From Pseudomonas cannabina (lineage in GTDB: Bacteria; Pseudomonadota; Gammaproteobacteria; Pseudomonadales; Pseudomonadaceae): 64,000 bases of DNA. The notes under the pieces are model-generated. The model was not told the DNA's origin and made no database searches. It saw only the letters and a program-made list of their open reading frames with translations. Made by a program: the position numbers and the translations under genes. The stretch lies in assembly GCF_900100365.1 (NCBI RefSeq), contig NZ_FNKU01000001.1, positions 2,604,001 through 2,668,000 of the forward strand. Reading direction: 5' to 3'. Numbering within the stretch: position 1 is the stretch's first letter; every line of letters starts with the position of its first letter. Shown one piece after another: positions 17,100-28,306 of this stretch.

Positions 17100-17930
17100 C
17101 TACTGCCGAGCCAACCTGCGATTATCCACGCTAAGTACTTCAGTGCTGCGGTACGGATTGATATCCAGGCCACCACGGCGCACGTAGCGGGCGTAGACCG
17201 TCAGTTTCTCTGGTTTGAGCAGACGCTGCAGGTCGAGAAAGATCCTTTCCACACACTGCTCATGAAAATCCGAGTGCTGGCGAAAGCTGACGATATACGC
17301 CAGCAGGCTGGCGTGATCCAGCGCTGCGCCGCGATAGTCGACCACCACGCTGCCCCAGTCAGGCTGGCTGGTGACCGGGCAGTTGGATTTGAGCAAATGA
17401 GTGTGCACGCTCTCTTCAACCACGCGCGACCCGTCACAGCGCAGCAATTCAGGCTGCGGCCGGTCATAGCTGCTGACGGTGATTTCAAGGTCGTCGATGC
17501 AAACACCCGGCAAAGCCGCGACCCCCTCCCCTTCGATGTCCGCCAGGCTGCGAATACGCACGCCCACCGGCTTGCCGGCGGCCGCTGACAAGTCCTTTTC
17601 GAGCGTCGCCTGCACCAGCGCCACGCCATCGAAGGCGGTCTGGTTCAGGGAGTTGAGGTACAGCTTGAAAGACTTCGATTCGATGATGTTCGGCGAATCG
17701 GCCGGAATGCTGAACTCGGCAATCGCCACCACCGGCTTGCCCGACGGCAACAGCCAGGACAGCTCGTAGCAATTCCAGAAATCGACACCTTTGTACGGCA
17801 GCGTCTGCGCGGTCAGCCCGAGTTCGGCCCATTTTGCGGCGCGCGGGATCGGGAACAACAGGGACGGCGTATAGGTGGCGATGTATTCACTGGATTTGCC
17901 CAGCGGCGAGTGTTCGGCTGCGGGATGCAT
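17100..17930 (-). CDS. queF: NADPH-dependent 7-cyano-7-deazaguanine reductase QueF
   Basis: A 276-residue enzyme that reduces preQ0 to preQ1 in queuosine biosynthesis. The start [17 protein letters not shown] fits the long (two-domain) QueF form. The QueF motif [14 protein letters not shown] with NADPH-binding residues and the catalytic Cys-containing region ([17 protein letters not shown]) are visible, and a late [10 protein letters not shown] segment matches the family. Normal length. It is convergent with the DUF4404 gene. Confidence 0.95.
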   Translation of the reverse strand: MHPAAEHSPLGKSSEYIATYTPSLLFPIPRAAKWAELGLTAQTLPYKGVDFWNCYELSWLLPSGKPVVAIAEFSIPADSPNIIESKSFKLYLNSLNQTAFDGVALVQATLEKDLSAAAGKPVGVRIRSLADIEGEGVAALPGVCIDDLEITVSSYDRPQPELLRCDGSRVVEESVHTHLLKSNCPVTSQPDWGSVVVDYRGAALDHASLLAYIVSFRQHSDFHEQCVERIFLDLQRLLKPEKLTVYARYVRRGGLDINPYRSTEVLSVDNRRLARQ

Positions 17931-18040
17931 GGCGATACCTGGATCGAGAATTAACGCGGCGAGTCTATAGGGTTTGCTGCGGGCTTTCAGCGAAAAATCC
18001 ACCTCGGCCCGCACGCCATCGCTAGGCGCAATATGCCTGA

Positions 18041-19285
18041 TTACTCATAACGCAGCGCATGCGCCGGCTCGATTTGCGCCGCACGCCAGGCCGGGTAAAC
18101 GGTGGCCAGGAAGCTCAGGATAAAGCCAGCGCTGCAGATCAGCAGTACATCGCCGCCCTGTAACTCGGAAGGCAGGTTGCTGATGAAATACACGTCGGAG
18201 CTGAAAATGTGCTGGCCGCTGACCCGCTCGATCCAGCCCACCAGACTGCTGACGTTCAAGGCAGCAATGATGCCGAGAACGCCGCCGATCAACGTGCCGA
18301 CAATGCCGATCACCGTGCCCTGCACCATGAAGATGGCCATGATCTGCCGAGGCGTGGCGCCAATGGTGCGCAGGATCGCAATGTCGGCGCCCTTGTCATT
18401 GACCACCATGATCAGCGTGGCAATGATGTTGAACGCTGCGACAGCGACGATCATCAGCAACAACAGACCGATCATGGTCTTTTCCATTTTCATCGCACTG
18501 AACAGGCTGCCTTGCGTATGGGTCCAGTCATCGGCGTGATAGCCAGTGCCCAGCTCGGCGGCAATGGCGGTGGACACCTGCGGCGCCTTGTACAGGTCCT
18601 TGAGCGCCAGACGCACACCCTGCACCTGATCGGGCTGCCAGCGCTGCATCTGCGCGGCGTCGGCGATGTTGATCAGCCCCATCGAACCATCCAGCTCTGC
18701 GCCGACCTTGAAGATGCCGACCACGGTCAGGCGTTGCAGGCGCGGCGTGATGCCGCCCGGTGCTCTGCTGACTTCCGGCACGATCAGGGTCAGTTTGTCG
18801 CCGATCGTCAGGCGAAAACGCCGCGCGGTGAGATCACCCAGCACCACACCGAACTCGCCTGGCTTGAGGTCTGCAAGGCTGCCGCGGGTGATGTGTTGAG
18901 TGACGATGGAAACTTCGTGCTCCAACGCCGGGTCAACGCCGCTGATCTGGATCGGCTGCATCGAGCCCTTGTAGGACAGCATGCCTTCCATGTCGGTAAA
19001 CGGCACGGCAGCGGTGACTTCCGGGTTTTTCAGGGCGGCGGCGGCCAGCGGTTTCCAGTCGTCCACCGGCGTAGCACCCGCGATCACTGCATGCGGCACC
19101 ATGCCCAGAATCCGTGAACTCATTTCGCGCTGGAAGCCGTTCATGACCGACAGCACCACGATCATGGCCAGCACGCCGAGTGCCAGCCCGATCATCGAGG
19201 TCATCGAAATGAACGAGATGAAGCTTTTGCGGCGTTTGGCGCGGGTATAGCGCATGCCGATGAAAATGGGTAACGGTCTGAACAT
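18041..19285 (-). CDS. lolE: Lipoprotein-releasing ABC transporter permease (LolE/LolC family)
   Basis: A 414-residue inner-membrane permease started at [19 protein letters not shown]. One membrane helix lies near the N-terminus (about 24-50), a large periplasmic domain spans about 50-270 and three helices follow near the C-terminus, the last ending [25 protein letters not shown]. With LolD and the second permease it extracts outer-membrane lipoproteins from the inner membrane for LolA. It is the last gene of lolCDE here and closely resembles the first permease. Which of the two is truly LolE is assigned by order. Confidence 0.9.
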   Translation of the reverse strand: MFRPLPIFIGMRYTRAKRRKSFISFISMTSMIGLALGVLAMIVVLSVMNGFQREMSSRILGMVPHAVIAGATPVDDWKPLAAAALKNPEVTAAVPFTDMEGMLSYKGSMQPIQISGVDPALEHEVSIVTQHITRGSLADLKPGEFGVVLGDLTARRFRLTIGDKLTLIVPEVSRAPGGITPRLQRLTVVGIFKVGAELDGSMGLINIADAAQMQRWQPDQVQGVRLALKDLYKAPQVSTAIAAELGTGYHADDWTHTQGSLFSAMKMEKTMIGLLLLMIVAVAAFNIIATLIMVVNDKGADIAILRTIGATPRQIMAIFMVQGTVIGIVGTLIGGVLGIIAALNVSSLVGWIERVSGQHIFSSDVYFISNLPSELQGGDVLLICSAGFILSFLATVYPAWRAAQIEPAHALRYE

Positions 19286-19360
19286 TCGCGAAGCACCGTA
19301 GAAATAAACACGTATGAAAACGTAGAACCCGGCGCGATGAACTGCGCCGGGCAGGGTCAA

Positions 19361-20044
19361 TCAGGCCTCGACGAGGCGACCGCCTTCCAGACGCAGGACG
19401 CGGTCCATCTGCCGGGCAAGCCCCATGTCATGAGTCACCACCAGAAACGCCGTGCGCGACGAGGTGCTCAGCTCGCGCATCAGGTCCTGAATACCCTGCG
19501 CGGTGTGGTGGTCGAGGTTGCCGGTAGGCTCGTCGAGCATTACCAGGCCCGGCTGATTGACCAACGCACGGGCGATGGCAACGCGCTGACGCTCGCCGCC
19601 CGACAACTCCGAAGGCTTGTGCGCCAGACGATGACCAAGACCGACACGCTCGAGCAACGCCGTAGCACGCTGACGCGCCTCGGGAATCGCGGTGCGACCA
19701 ATCAGCAGCGGCATGCAGACGTTTTCCAGCGCGGTGAACTCAGGCAGCAGGTGGTGGAACTGGTAGACGAAACCCAGTGCCCGATTGCGCAGCAGGCCAC
19801 GGGCTTTTTCACCGAGCGCCGACAATTCTTCGCCGGCCAGCCAGACACTGCCTTCGGAGGGCGTGTCCAGCCCGCCCAACAGGTTCAGCAAGGTGCTTTT
19901 ACCCGAACCGGAAGTCCCGACGATTGCGACCCGCTCACCCGGATGCAGCTCCAGTTGCAGACCGGACAACACCACGACCGATTCCGGGCCTTCCTCGTAG
20001 GATTTACCCAGGTTGCGGCAACTCAATACAGCTTTATCAGACAT
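19361..20044 (-). CDS. lolD: Lipoprotein-releasing ABC transporter ATPase LolD
   Basis: A 227-residue ABC ATPase that powers lipoprotein release. It shows Walker A (GTSGSGKST), the Q-loop region with [17 protein letters not shown], the ABC signature [15 protein letters not shown], Walker [12 protein letters not shown] and the switch His in VVTHDMGLA. The [12 protein letters not shown] start is chosen because it is the family start; an upstream ATG at 20059 would overlap the preceding permease stop. It lies between the two permease genes, as expected for the Lol complex. Confidence 0.95.
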   Translation of the reverse strand: MSDKAVLSCRNLGKSYEEGPESVVVLSGLQLELHPGERVAIVGTSGSGKSTLLNLLGGLDTPSEGSVWLAGEELSALGEKARGLLRNRALGFVYQFHHLLPEFTALENVCMPLLIGRTAIPEARQRATALLERVGLGHRLAHKPSELSGGERQRVAIARALVNQPGLVMLDEPTGNLDHHTAQGIQDLMRELSTSSRTAFLVVTHDMGLARQMDRVLRLEGGRLVEA

Positions 20045-20051
20045 GCCCGAC

Positions 20052-21302
20052 TCACTCATAACGTAACGCCTCCGCCGGCTGGGTGCGCGCAGCACGCCAG
20101 GCGGGATACAGGGTGGCGAGGAAACTCAAGACCAACGCCGCACCGCAGACCTGGAACACGTCCTGGGCCATCAGTTGCGAAGGCAGGTAATCAATGAAAT
20201 AGACATCGGCATTGAGAAACTTGTGGCCGATCAGCCCTTCGAGCATCGAGATGGCAGCACTGACATTGAGCGCCGCCAGAATGCCCAGCGCCGCGCCGAT
20301 CAGCGTACCGACCACGCCTATCACCGTGCCCTGCACCATGAAGATCGCCATGATCTGCCGTGGTGTAGCGCCCAGCGTGCGCAGAATGGCGATGTCGCCC
20401 TTCTTGTCGTTGACCACCATGACCAGCGTGGAAATGATGTTGAACGCCGCAACCGCCACAATCAGCAGCAACAACAGACCGATCATGGCTTTTTCCATGC
20501 GGATGGCCTGATAGAGGTTGCCGTGGGTACGCGTCCAGTCGCGGGAGTAGAAGTTGTTCTCGCCCAGTTTCTGGGCGATTTCCCACGACGTGCGTGGCGC
20601 TGCGAACAGGTCATCGAATTTCAGGCGCAGACCCTGCACCTGATTCGGCTTCCAACGGTGCAGACGGCCCAGGTCGTCAAGGTTGGTCAACCCGAGAAAG
20701 CCGTCGATCTCGCCAGCGCCAACATGAAAGATACCGGTCACTTCGAAACGCTTCATGCGCGGGAACATCCCGGCGGGCGTGACCGTCACCTCAGGGGCGA
20801 CGAAGGTCAGCTTGTCGCCGATACCAACGCCCAGCTTGGCCGCGGCCTTGTCGCCGATCATGATGCCGAAGCTGCCGGGGGTCAGGCTGTCGAGCTGGCC
20901 CTGCTTGATAAAGTGGTCGATGATCGACACCTTGCGCTCCTCGACCGGGTCGATACCGTTAAGCAGCACCTTCTGGACCTTGCCGTCGTGGGTCAGCAAA
21001 CCCTGCATTTGGGTGAATGGCGCAACCGCCAGTACCTGCGGGTTTTCCTGGACCTTCGCGCCCAGGCCACGCCAGTCGGTGATCGGGTCGGCGGATTCGA
21101 TGGTGGCATGGGGTACCATGCCGAGGACGCGGGTGCGCATCTCGTGATCGAAGCCGTTCATGACCGATAACACGACTATCATCACCACCACGCCAAGGGC
21201 CAGGCCGATCATGGACGTGAGGGAGATGAAGGAAACAAAGTGATTGCGTCGCTTCGCACGGGTGTAGCGCGTGCCGATAAATACAAAAAGAGGTCTGAAC
21301 AT
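20052..21302 (-). CDS. lolC: Lipoprotein-releasing ABC transporter permease LolC
   Basis: A 416-residue permease with the same architecture as the product at 18041-19285: the N-terminal start [19 protein letters not shown], one helix, a periplasmic domain and three C-terminal helices. Recognition motifs such as [19 protein letters not shown] and [19 protein letters not shown] are almost identical to the paralog, which shows the two genes arose by duplication. It is the first gene of the lolCDE operon, and the next gene starts about 8 bp after its stop. Confidence 0.92.
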   Translation of the reverse strand: MFRPLFVFIGTRYTRAKRRNHFVSFISLTSMIGLALGVVVMIVVLSVMNGFDHEMRTRVLGMVPHATIESADPITDWRGLGAKVQENPQVLAVAPFTQMQGLLTHDGKVQKVLLNGIDPVEERKVSIIDHFIKQGQLDSLTPGSFGIMIGDKAAAKLGVGIGDKLTFVAPEVTVTPAGMFPRMKRFEVTGIFHVGAGEIDGFLGLTNLDDLGRLHRWKPNQVQGLRLKFDDLFAAPRTSWEIAQKLGENNFYSRDWTRTHGNLYQAIRMEKAMIGLLLLLIVAVAAFNIISTLVMVVNDKKGDIAILRTLGATPRQIMAIFMVQGTVIGVVGTLIGAALGILAALNVSAAISMLEGLIGHKFLNADVYFIDYLPSQLMAQDVFQVCGAALVLSFLATLYPAWRAARTQPAEALRYE

Positions 21303-21404
21303 GTAGGATTTTGTTCGCAGGAATGAGGACGTCCGTGTGGCGGGCCTTGACGTGCAGCTTTACACTCGAAACTCTCTGACCACCGCCGCTAGCTTGGGTT
21401 CGCC

Positions 21405-21992
21405 ATGTCGACATTAGATGAAGCAGGACGCCGCGAATACTACCGTATCGACGACAGCGTCGCACTGGAAATTAACCCCTTGTCTTCCGCCGACCAGGCA
21501 AGTCAGGACGCCATGCAGGACACCTCGACGCTGTTCGACCTGCTCAGCGAACTGCACGTCAGCGAGTTCGAATCGCAGCATTTGATGCGGCAACTCGATG
21601 AGCGCGACCGGGTGCTGAACAGTTTTCTCAAGTCGCTGAGCAAGCGCATCGACCTGCTGGGCGAAGTTGTCGCGCACACTGCGCTGGGCAAACTGGGCGC
21701 TCCTCAGCCGGTAAAACTGTCCGAAGGCGGGATTCAATTCAATTCGCAACAAGGTTTTGCAACGGGCGAACAGCTGTCGATCAAAATGGTGCTGATGCCT
21801 CAGGCAGCCGGGTTGATGCTGCGCGCCCGAGTGAGCCAGTGCGAGGCGCTGGCGGACGGCAGTTTCGAGATCAACACCGAGTTCGTCAATCTGCCGGATG
21901 CCCAGCGTCAATTGCTCGCGCGCCACGTGTTGCAGCGTCAGGCTCAACATCGGCGTCAGGCGCTGGAGCAAGGTCAGCCATCCGGGAATTAA
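21405..21992 (+). CDS. PilZ-domain protein (atypical)
   Basis: A 195-residue protein. The N-terminal RREYYRIDDSVALEI resembles the PilZ arginine segment, about residues 40-95 form a helical coiled region (SEFESQHLMRQLDERD), and a PilZ-like beta-barrel follows (KLSEGGIQFNSQQGFATGE, where S-E-G-G-I stands for the D-x-S-x-x-G element). Annotated relatives in pseudomonads carry the PilZ label. c-di-GMP binding is likely but weaker than for the protein at 14540-14839, because the D-x-S motif is altered. It is divergent from lolC. Confidence 0.75.
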   Translation: MSTLDEAGRREYYRIDDSVALEINPLSSADQASQDAMQDTSTLFDLLSELHVSEFESQHLMRQLDERDRVLNSFLKSLSKRIDLLGEVVAHTALGKLGAPQPVKLSEGGIQFNSQQGFATGEQLSIKMVLMPQAAGLMLRARVSQCEALADGSFEINTEFVNLPDAQRQLLARHVLQRQAQHRRQALEQGQPSGN

Positions 21993-22049
21993 GCTCCGGA
22001 TACGTTAATTTCACATCAGCAGTCGGCGCCTTTCAGGCCAGGAGTACAC

Positions 22050-22772
22050 GTGACCCTTATTTACGGCCACCGCGGCGCCAAGGGCGAAGCACCGGAAAAC
22101 ACCCTGGTCAGTTTCCAGGAATGTCTCAAGCATGGCGTGCGCCGTTGCGAACTGGACCTGCATCTTTCTCTGGATGGCGAGCTGATGGTCATCCACGACC
22201 CGACCCTCAAGCGCACCACCGACCGGCGCGGTAAAGTCAACGAGCATGCGGCCGCCGACCTGGTGACCTATGATGCGCGCAAGGGCGGCCCTGGCTGGGT
22301 TTCGCCCTGCCCGATTCCGCGCCTTGAGGAGCTGTTCGAGCAGTGTGATTTCGAGCACTGGCAACTGGAAGTCAAAAGCGCGTCACGCACCCGCGCCGCC
22401 AACACCGTGCTGGCGATTCGGGAAATGGTTCAGCGCCATGGTCTGCTGGACAAGGTCACCATCACCTCCAGCTCCCGCGAGGTACTGCGCGCCGCTCTTG
22501 ACTTGACCCCGGACATCTCGCGCGGGCTGGTGGCTGAATACGCGTGGCTCGACCCGCTGAAAGTCGCGCAGAGTTATGGCGGTGAGATTCTGGCATTGAA
22601 CTGGACACTGTGTACCCCGGAGCGCCTGCAGAAAGCACAGCGTCAGGGCCTGCATGTGTCGGTGTGGACAGTCAACGAACCTGCGTTGATGCGCAGGCTC
22701 GCTGATTTCGGCGTCGACAGCCTGATTACAGACTTTCCCGGTTTGGCCACCGCCACGCTCGGGAATCACTGA
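22050..22772 (+). CDS. Glycerophosphodiester phosphodiesterase
   Basis: A 240-residue cytoplasmic enzyme with no signal peptide that hydrolyses glycerophosphodiesters to glycerol-3-phosphate and an alcohol. The GDPD motifs are clear: YGHRGAKGEAPENTL (catalytic His and Glu), CELDLHLSLDGELMVIHDP (metal-binding E/D and second catalytic His) and the late WTVNEPALMRRLADFGVD. Length is typical of the short UgpQ-like group. It follows the PilZ-like gene by 57 bp. Confidence 0.93.
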   Translation: MTLIYGHRGAKGEAPENTLVSFQECLKHGVRRCELDLHLSLDGELMVIHDPTLKRTTDRRGKVNEHAAADLVTYDARKGGPGWVSPCPIPRLEELFEQCDFEHWQLEVKSASRTRAANTVLAIREMVQRHGLLDKVTITSSSREVLRAALDLTPDISRGLVAEYAWLDPLKVAQSYGGEILALNWTLCTPERLQKAQRQGLHVSVWTVNEPALMRRLADFGVDSLITDFPGLATATLGNH

Positions 22773-22814
22773 AATAGGTCTCCCCGGCCGGCTCAGGCCA
22801 CCGGCCGGAGTCGC

Positions 22815-24209
22815 TTAAAAAAGCCGGTTGAGGCCGTCGTAAGCCGCGACCCGATAGGCTTCGGCCATGGTCGGGTAGTTGAACGTGGTGTTGACGAAGT
22901 ACTTGATCGTGTTCGCCTCGCCCGGCTGGCTCATGATGGCCTGACCGATGTGCACGATCTCGGACGCCTGGTCGCCGAAGCAATGCACGCCTAGCACCTC
23001 ACGCGTTTCGCGGTGGAAGAGGATCTTCAGCATGCCGACCCGCTCGCCGGAAATCTGCGCACGCGCCATGCCCTTGAAGAACGCTTTGCCGACTTCGTAA
23101 GGCACCTTGGCCTGGGTCAGTTCGTGCTCGTTCTTGCCGATCGAACTGATCTCCGGAATGGTGTAGATCCCGGTCGGCACGTCGTTGACGTAACGCCAGC
23201 TGCCGTTGTCGACCATGCTGCCCGCTGCTGAGCGACCCTGGTCATACGCAGCACTTGCCAGACTCGGCCAGCCGATCACATCGCCCGCGCCGTAGACGTT
23301 GGAAACACTGGTGCGGTAAGTCTCGTCGACCTCGATCTGGCCACGACCGTTGGCCTTCAGACCGATGTTCTCCAGCCCCAGCTTGTCGGTGTTGCCGGTA
23401 CGGCCGTTGCACCACAGCAAGGCGTCGGCCTTGATTTTCTTGCCGGACTTCAGGTGCAGAACCACACCGTTTTCCAGCCCTTCGACCCGTTCGTATTCTT
23501 CGTTGTGGCGGACCATCACGTTGTTGTTGCTGAAGTGATAGCTCAGCGCCTGGGAGATTTCCGAATCAAGGAAGCTCAACAGCTGGTCGCGGTTGTCCAC
23601 CAGTTCGACCAGCACGCCCAAACCGCTGAAGATCGACGCGTATTCGCAGCCAATGACACCCGCACCGTAGATGATCAGTTTGCGCGGAGTGTGGCCGAGG
23701 CTAAGGATGGTGTCGCTGTCGTAGATACGCTTGTGACTGAAATCGATGTCGGCCGGGCGGTATGGGCGCGAGCCGGTGGCGATGATGATCTGGTTGGCGA
23801 CCAGCTTTTCGACCACGCCGTTGGAGCAGACCACGTTGATGCTGGTCTCGTCGGCAAAGCTGCCAGTGCCGAAGAACACGTCGACACGGTTGCGGGCGTA
23901 ATAGGCGGTGCGCGACGCCACTTGCTTGGAGATGACCATTTCGGCGTTTTTCAACACATCCGGAAACGAAAACCAGCGTGGCTCGCCGATGGCCCGGAAC
24001 ATGGGATTGGTGTTGAACTGGATGATCTGTTTGACCGAGTGACGCAGAGCCTTGGACGGGATGGTGCCCAAATGGGTGCAGTTGCCGCCCACTTGCCGAC
24101 GGCTGTCGACCATGGCGACCTTGCGCCCCGCCTTGGCGGCATTCATTGCCGCGCCTTCTCCGGCAGGGCCGGAACCCAGTACCACTACGTCGTAGTTGTA
24201 GACAGCCAT
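22815..24209 (-). CDS. sthA: Soluble pyridine nucleotide transhydrogenase
   Basis: A 464-residue FAD flavoprotein that transfers hydride between NADPH and NAD+ (Si-specific). The FAD-binding start [19 protein letters not shown], the segment [18 protein letters not shown], the NAD(P) dinucleotide motif [17 protein letters not shown] and the second FAD motif [21 protein letters not shown] are all present. As in characterised SthA, the redox-active CxxxxC of related disulfide reductases is absent (CTHLGT). The C-terminal dimerisation domain is complete. It is convergent with the phosphodiesterase gene. Confidence 0.95.
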   Translation of the reverse strand: MAVYNYDVVVLGSGPAGEGAAMNAAKAGRKVAMVDSRRQVGGNCTHLGTIPSKALRHSVKQIIQFNTNPMFRAIGEPRWFSFPDVLKNAEMVISKQVASRTAYYARNRVDVFFGTGSFADETSINVVCSNGVVEKLVANQIIIATGSRPYRPADIDFSHKRIYDSDTILSLGHTPRKLIIYGAGVIGCEYASIFSGLGVLVELVDNRDQLLSFLDSEISQALSYHFSNNNVMVRHNEEYERVEGLENGVVLHLKSGKKIKADALLWCNGRTGNTDKLGLENIGLKANGRGQIEVDETYRTSVSNVYGAGDVIGWPSLASAAYDQGRSAAGSMVDNGSWRYVNDVPTGIYTIPEISSIGKNEHELTQAKVPYEVGKAFFKGMARAQISGERVGMLKILFHRETREVLGVHCFGDQASEIVHIGQAIMSQPGEANTIKYFVNTTFNYPTMAEAYRVAAYDGLNRLF

Positions 24210-24372
24210 GCGTACTCCTTAAACAGACCGAGGCGCCACTCTGGCATCTCTGGCTAAATCACGCGGCGCAGTCTAGCGCTGCACCGAGGCGGCGAACATT
24301 AACCCTTGGTCGCGTCGAAGGCCAATTTTTGTCTGCACATGTTTCTCGGCAAGGTGTGATTCACACCCTGAA

Positions 24373-25464
24373 TCAGCGCGGCTGCTCTACGGCAAGACGA
24401 TCAAACGACGCGTTGCTGCGGATGATAAAGCGCTTATCGGCACGAATCACAAAAAAAGCAGGGATTTTGCGTTCTTGCGCATAATTCCAGCCGCGCTCCG
24501 GGCCCAGAATCAGCAACAGCGAGGACAAGCCGTCGGCCATCAGCGCCGAGGGATGTATCACCGTCACCGACGCCAGCGCATGATCGACGGGTTTGCCGGT
24601 CAGGGCGTCGAGCGTATCGGACAGGCGCCGAGGATGACGCTCGGCGTAACGTCGGTAATCGCCCGCAGTAGAAACAGCATAGCCGTTCAGGGGAAAGACT
24701 TTCTGCGTGCCATAGCCTTCTTCACCTGGCGCGTCGAGGGTGATCCGCCATGGCGAACCATCGGGTTTGAAACCGTTGACCTTCACTTCGCCAGTAGCCT
24801 GCACAAGGTAGTCATGCAGCCCGAGCGCATCCATCCGCTGGCTGATGCGGTCGACCGCATAACCGGCGGCGATACTGTTGAGGTCCACTTGCACAGCGGC
24901 GCTTTTGCACAACTGCTGGCCGACGATGCGCACGTTGCGGTAGCCAACCGTACTGCGCGCCTTGGCCAGTTGCCGGGTGGACGGCAGTTGCTCAAACAGC
25001 GCGTGAGCCCCCAACCCCCAGAGATCGATCAACGGCTTGACCGTCAGATCGAAGGCGCCGTCACTGTCTCGGGAAAGCTGTTCGCCGACACCGATCAGCT
25101 TGAGAACCGCATCGGGCATGGTCTGGCAACTGTTGGCCGGCAAGGCGTTGAAACGCTCAAGGTCCGAATCGCTGCGCCATAGCGACATCTGATGATCGAC
25201 CTCGGCCAGAATCGCTTCGACTTCCGGACGCAGCGCCGCCGCATCAGGTTGTGCCGCGCCCCGTACGTACACCACAGAATAATGGCTGCCCATGGTCGGC
25301 CCGCCGAAGCTTTCCAGCGTGCGCTCCTGAGTACAGCCACTGCCCGCCATTAACATCAGGCACCCTGCAACCCTGCCAAACCCTTGCAAATCCGTGCCCC
25401 GCACTCTCGAAAACCATTCAAAGCGACTTGCCTGCGATAGCCGGCAAGGCAGAAAACCCGGCAT
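24373..25464 (-). CDS. apbE: FAD:protein FMN transferase (ApbE family lipoprotein)
   Basis: A protein of up to 363 residues that attaches FMN to a Thr of flavoproteins such as RnfG/NqrC. Motifs visible are TMGSHYSVVY near the N-terminus, DLNSIAAGYAVDRISQRM, the flavin-binding YLVQATGEVKV region, the conserved T of AVSTAGDYRRYAE and a late MADGLSSLLLILG. The true start is uncertain: a hydrophobic stretch GCLMLMAGSGC looks like a lipobox, so an internal GTG or TTG nearer residue 20 may start a lipoprotein anchored in the periplasm. Confidence 0.88.
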   Translation of the reverse strand: MPGFLPCRLSQASRFEWFSRVRGTDLQGFGRVAGCLMLMAGSGCTQERTLESFGGPTMGSHYSVVYVRGAAQPDAAALRPEVEAILAEVDHQMSLWRSDSDLERFNALPANSCQTMPDAVLKLIGVGEQLSRDSDGAFDLTVKPLIDLWGLGAHALFEQLPSTRQLAKARSTVGYRNVRIVGQQLCKSAAVQVDLNSIAAGYAVDRISQRMDALGLHDYLVQATGEVKVNGFKPDGSPWRITLDAPGEEGYGTQKVFPLNGYAVSTAGDYRRYAERHPRRLSDTLDALTGKPVDHALASVTVIHPSALMADGLSSLLLILGPERGWNYAQERKIPAFFVIRADKRFIIRSNASFDRLAVEQPR

Positions 25465-25779
25465 GAACCAGCAAGATACTGCGCTCGATCAAGACCACCA
25501 GGTCATTAAGTGGTCACTGAAGTCTGGATGGTTCCCGACGACCTGCAAACTGAACGTTTTTTACCAGCCTCACAGCCCGCCATAGCAGTGACACATCGCA
25601 ACTTCACCTACATGTCAAGCGTCAGCTAACACATGGCAAATCGCCGAAACGGTTGTTTTTGAGCACTGTTACACATACTGTTACAAGTGTGCATCGCCAT
25701 TCGCACACACGTAGCGGCGATGTAAACGGGATAACAACGACAACGGATTCCAAGCCGACGAGCCTGAGCGAGTAACTAA
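25465..25779. other. Intergenic region between apbE and the citrate symporter
   Basis: A 315-base divergent spacer. I see no RNA gene or palindromic repeat. It is AT-richer than its surroundings around 25660-25690 and should carry the promoters for both flanking genes; no boxes could be assigned with confidence. Confidence 0.4.
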
Positions 25780-27072
25780 ATGGCCTCCACCACCAGTAAA
25801 GGCAAAGCGATTTTTCGCGTTGTCAGCGGTAACTTCCTCGAGATGTTCGATTTCATGGTCTACGGCTTTTACGCCACGGCCATTGCCAAGACTTTCTTCC
25901 CTTCCGACAGCGCATTCGCTTCGTTGATGTTGTCGCTGGCGACCTTCGGCGCAGGCTTCCTGATGCGTCCACTGGGCGCGATTTTTCTGGGCGCCTACAT
26001 TGACCGTCACGGCCGCCGCAAGGGGCTGATCATTACCCTCGCCATGATGGCCATGGGCACGCTGCTGATTGCCTGTGTGCCGGGTTATGCCACGCTGGGC
26101 GTGATTGCACCGTTGCTGGTGCTGCTGGGCCGTTTGCTGCAAGGCTTCTCGGCGGGCGTGGAACTGGGCGGCGTTTCAGTCTATCTGGCTGAAATCTCGA
26201 CACCGGGCCGCAAGGGCTTCTTCGTCAGCTGGCAGTCCGCCAGCCAACAGGCTGCCGTGGTCTTCGCCGGTTTGCTGGGTGTTGGCCTGAATCATTGGCT
26301 GAGCCCGGAGCAGATGGGGGAATGGGGCTGGCGCGTGCCGTTCCTGATCGGCTGCCTGATTGTGCCGGCCATTTTCATCATCCGCCGTTCGCTGGAAGAG
26401 TCGCCAGAGTTCGAAGCCCGCACCCATCGTCCGACCCTGCGTGAAGTGGTGCGCTCGATCGGCCAGAACTTCGGCCTGGTGATCGGCGGCATGGCGCTGG
26501 TGGTCATGACCACCGTGACGTTCTACCTGATCACGGCCTACACCCCGACTTTCGGCAAGAACGAGCTGAATCTGACGGACCTGGAAAGCCTGTTGGTAAC
26601 GGTCTGTGTCGGCGTGTCGAACTTCATCTGGCTGCCGATCATGGGTTCGTTCTCGGACCGTATCGGCCGCAAGCCGCTGCTGATTGCGGCCACGGTGCTG
26701 GCGATCGCCACTGCGTACCCTGCCCTGTCGTGGCTGGTCGCGAACCCGAGTTTCAGTAACCTGCTGATGGTCGAGCTGTGGTTGTCGTTCCTGTACGGCT
26801 CCTACAACGGCGCGATGGTCGTGGCGTTGACCGAGATCATGCCGGTCGACGTGCGCACCACCGGCTTCTCGCTGGCCTACAGCCTGGCGACCGCAACCTT
26901 CGGCGGTTTCACTCCGGCGGCCTGCACCTACCTGATCCACGCGCTGGGCAACAAGGCTGCGCCAGGCATCTGGCTGACCGGCGCAGCGGTGCTCGGTCTG
27001 GTTGCGACGCTGGTGCTGTTCCGTAAGGGTGGGCAAAAGCTTGAGGCGCCTGTCGCGGCGTCCGCTAGCTGA
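25780..27072 (+). CDS. MFS tricarboxylate/citrate:proton symporter
   Basis: A 430-residue, 12-helix transporter of the metabolite:H+ symporter (MHS) family. The loop 2-3 signature is [16 protein letters not shown] and the mid-protein repeat is [12 protein letters not shown]; helix 4 contains [19 protein letters not shown]. It strongly resembles CitA/TcuC citrate and tricarballylate carriers (start [29 protein letters not shown] region). A bidirectional terminator follows. The exact substrate is inferred from family resemblance. Confidence 0.87.
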   Translation: MASTTSKGKAIFRVVSGNFLEMFDFMVYGFYATAIAKTFFPSDSAFASLMLSLATFGAGFLMRPLGAIFLGAYIDRHGRRKGLIITLAMMAMGTLLIACVPGYATLGVIAPLLVLLGRLLQGFSAGVELGGVSVYLAEISTPGRKGFFVSWQSASQQAAVVFAGLLGVGLNHWLSPEQMGEWGWRVPFLIGCLIVPAIFIIRRSLEESPEFEARTHRPTLREVVRSIGQNFGLVIGGMALVVMTTVTFYLITAYTPTFGKNELNLTDLESLLVTVCVGVSNFIWLPIMGSFSDRIGRKPLLIAATVLAIATAYPALSWLVANPSFSNLLMVELWLSFLYGSYNGAMVVALTEIMPVDVRTTGFSLAYSLATATFGGFTPAACTYLIHALGNKAAPGIWLTGAAVLGLVATLVLFRKGGQKLEAPVAASAS

Positions 27073-27099
27073 TTCATCGCCGCACCGGTAAAGCAAACA

Positions 27100-27134
27100 A
27101 ACCCCGGCCCGGGTTATCTCGGGCCGGGGTTTTG
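27100..27134. terminator. Bidirectional Rho-independent terminator
   Basis: The stem ACCCCGGCCC/GGGCCGGGGT is flanked by AAAC on the left and TTTTG on the right. It ends the citrate symporter transcript and also the minus-strand tgl operon, whose last gene stops at 27139. Confidence 0.9.
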
Positions 27135-27138
27135 CGTT

Positions 27139-28306
27139 TCAGACCTTGCGCTGCCATGGCCGAAAGCTGAGCCAAAGCAGAAAACCCGGCACTTGCAGGG
27201 CAATCATCAGCCCCAGCGACCATTGATAGGCCTCAGGCGGATGCCCCGCCCCCTGTGCGACCGGCCACAGATTGAGCACCACGCCCATCAGCCATTGCAG
27301 GCAAAACGCGAGCACGAACACCACCAGATTGAAGGATGAACTCACCCTTCCCGCCAGCTCTGGCGACACCGACTGCGCGACGATGGCGTAATTCATGGTG
27401 GTCGAGGTGCCGAAGAAGCTGAAGCCCATGGCAATCAGATAAGGCGATACCGGCAAGTCGCTGACCATCAGCACCTGGAAGCCGATGAAGATCAGCATCC
27501 CGGTGCCGCAGATCATGATCGGCTGTACGCCGAACCTGCGCAGGTAATCGGTGATCGCGCCGAACGTCAGGGACCCCGCCACCATCGCGATGGCCCCGAA
27601 CAACAGCACACTGGCCATCGCGGAATCACTCAAACCTGCCATGTCGCGCAACCACGGCCCCATCCACAATGACAGCACCGACATGTAGATGGCGTGTGCG
27701 AACACCGAGTACAACGCCAGACGCCAGAACGTCCAGGACGAGTACAGTTTGCCGACTGCGGCGAACATATCGCCGTAGCGAGTGTTTTTGCTCTGGTAGG
27801 TTTTGGGCACGCTGAAATGTATGACCACGGCCACGCAAAAGGTCAGCAGCGCCAGGACCAGAAACGCTTCGCGCCAGGTCAACCAGCTCAGCAGCGCATG
27901 CTTTGATCGCACTCATCAGCGAGCCCGCCACGCCCAGGCCGATCAGACCACGCCCGATCAACAGACCTGCCTCGCTGCTGGAGACACTGAAAATGACCGA
28001 ACCGGCGACCGCAAATAAAAGCATCGGCGCCTGTACGCTGCGTGGACCATAACGGTCGAGCATCACGCCAAGCGGAATCTGCGCGGCGGCGAAGGTCAGA
28101 AAGTACACGCCGGTCAGCAAACCCAGACTGCTGGCAGGCAAGCTCAGGTCGGTTTGCAGATCGACGTAGATCACCGCATTGACGGTACGAAACAGGTAGG
28201 AAACGAAATGCCCCAGGCCAAAGGGAATGAAAATTGTCAGAAACAGCAGGAAGAAGCTGCTCTTGAGCTTTTGCTGCGAACCGTCCATGGCCGAACTGTT
28301 ATTCAT
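27139..28306 (-). pseudogene. MFS transporter pseudogene at the 3' end of the tgl operon (internal deletion and frameshift)
   Basis: The first about 135 codons read as an MFS permease (FGLGHFVSYLFRTVNAVIYV, GLGVAGSLMSAIKA). The remaining about 250 codons continue in another frame (SWLTWREAFLVLALLTF onward to the natural end). At the junction (about 27897-27902, minus-strand AAAGCATGCG) the usual segment with helices 4-5 is missing, roughly 30-35 residues, and the deletion length is not a multiple of three. Straight translation stops shortly after. The ATG lies inside the tglB stop (8-bp overlap), so it was coupled to tglB. It probably exported or imported the pathway product; that role is inferred from position. 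Confidence 0.8.

Noticed and set aside
18041..21302. Two nearly identical permease genes as a recent duplication
   Set aside because: LolC and LolE are known paralogs in one operon; the arrangement around lolD is normal.
22815..24209. Missing redox Cys pair in the flavoprotein as a sign of decay
   Set aside because: Soluble transhydrogenases of this family naturally lack the CxxxxC pair; the rest of the gene is complete.
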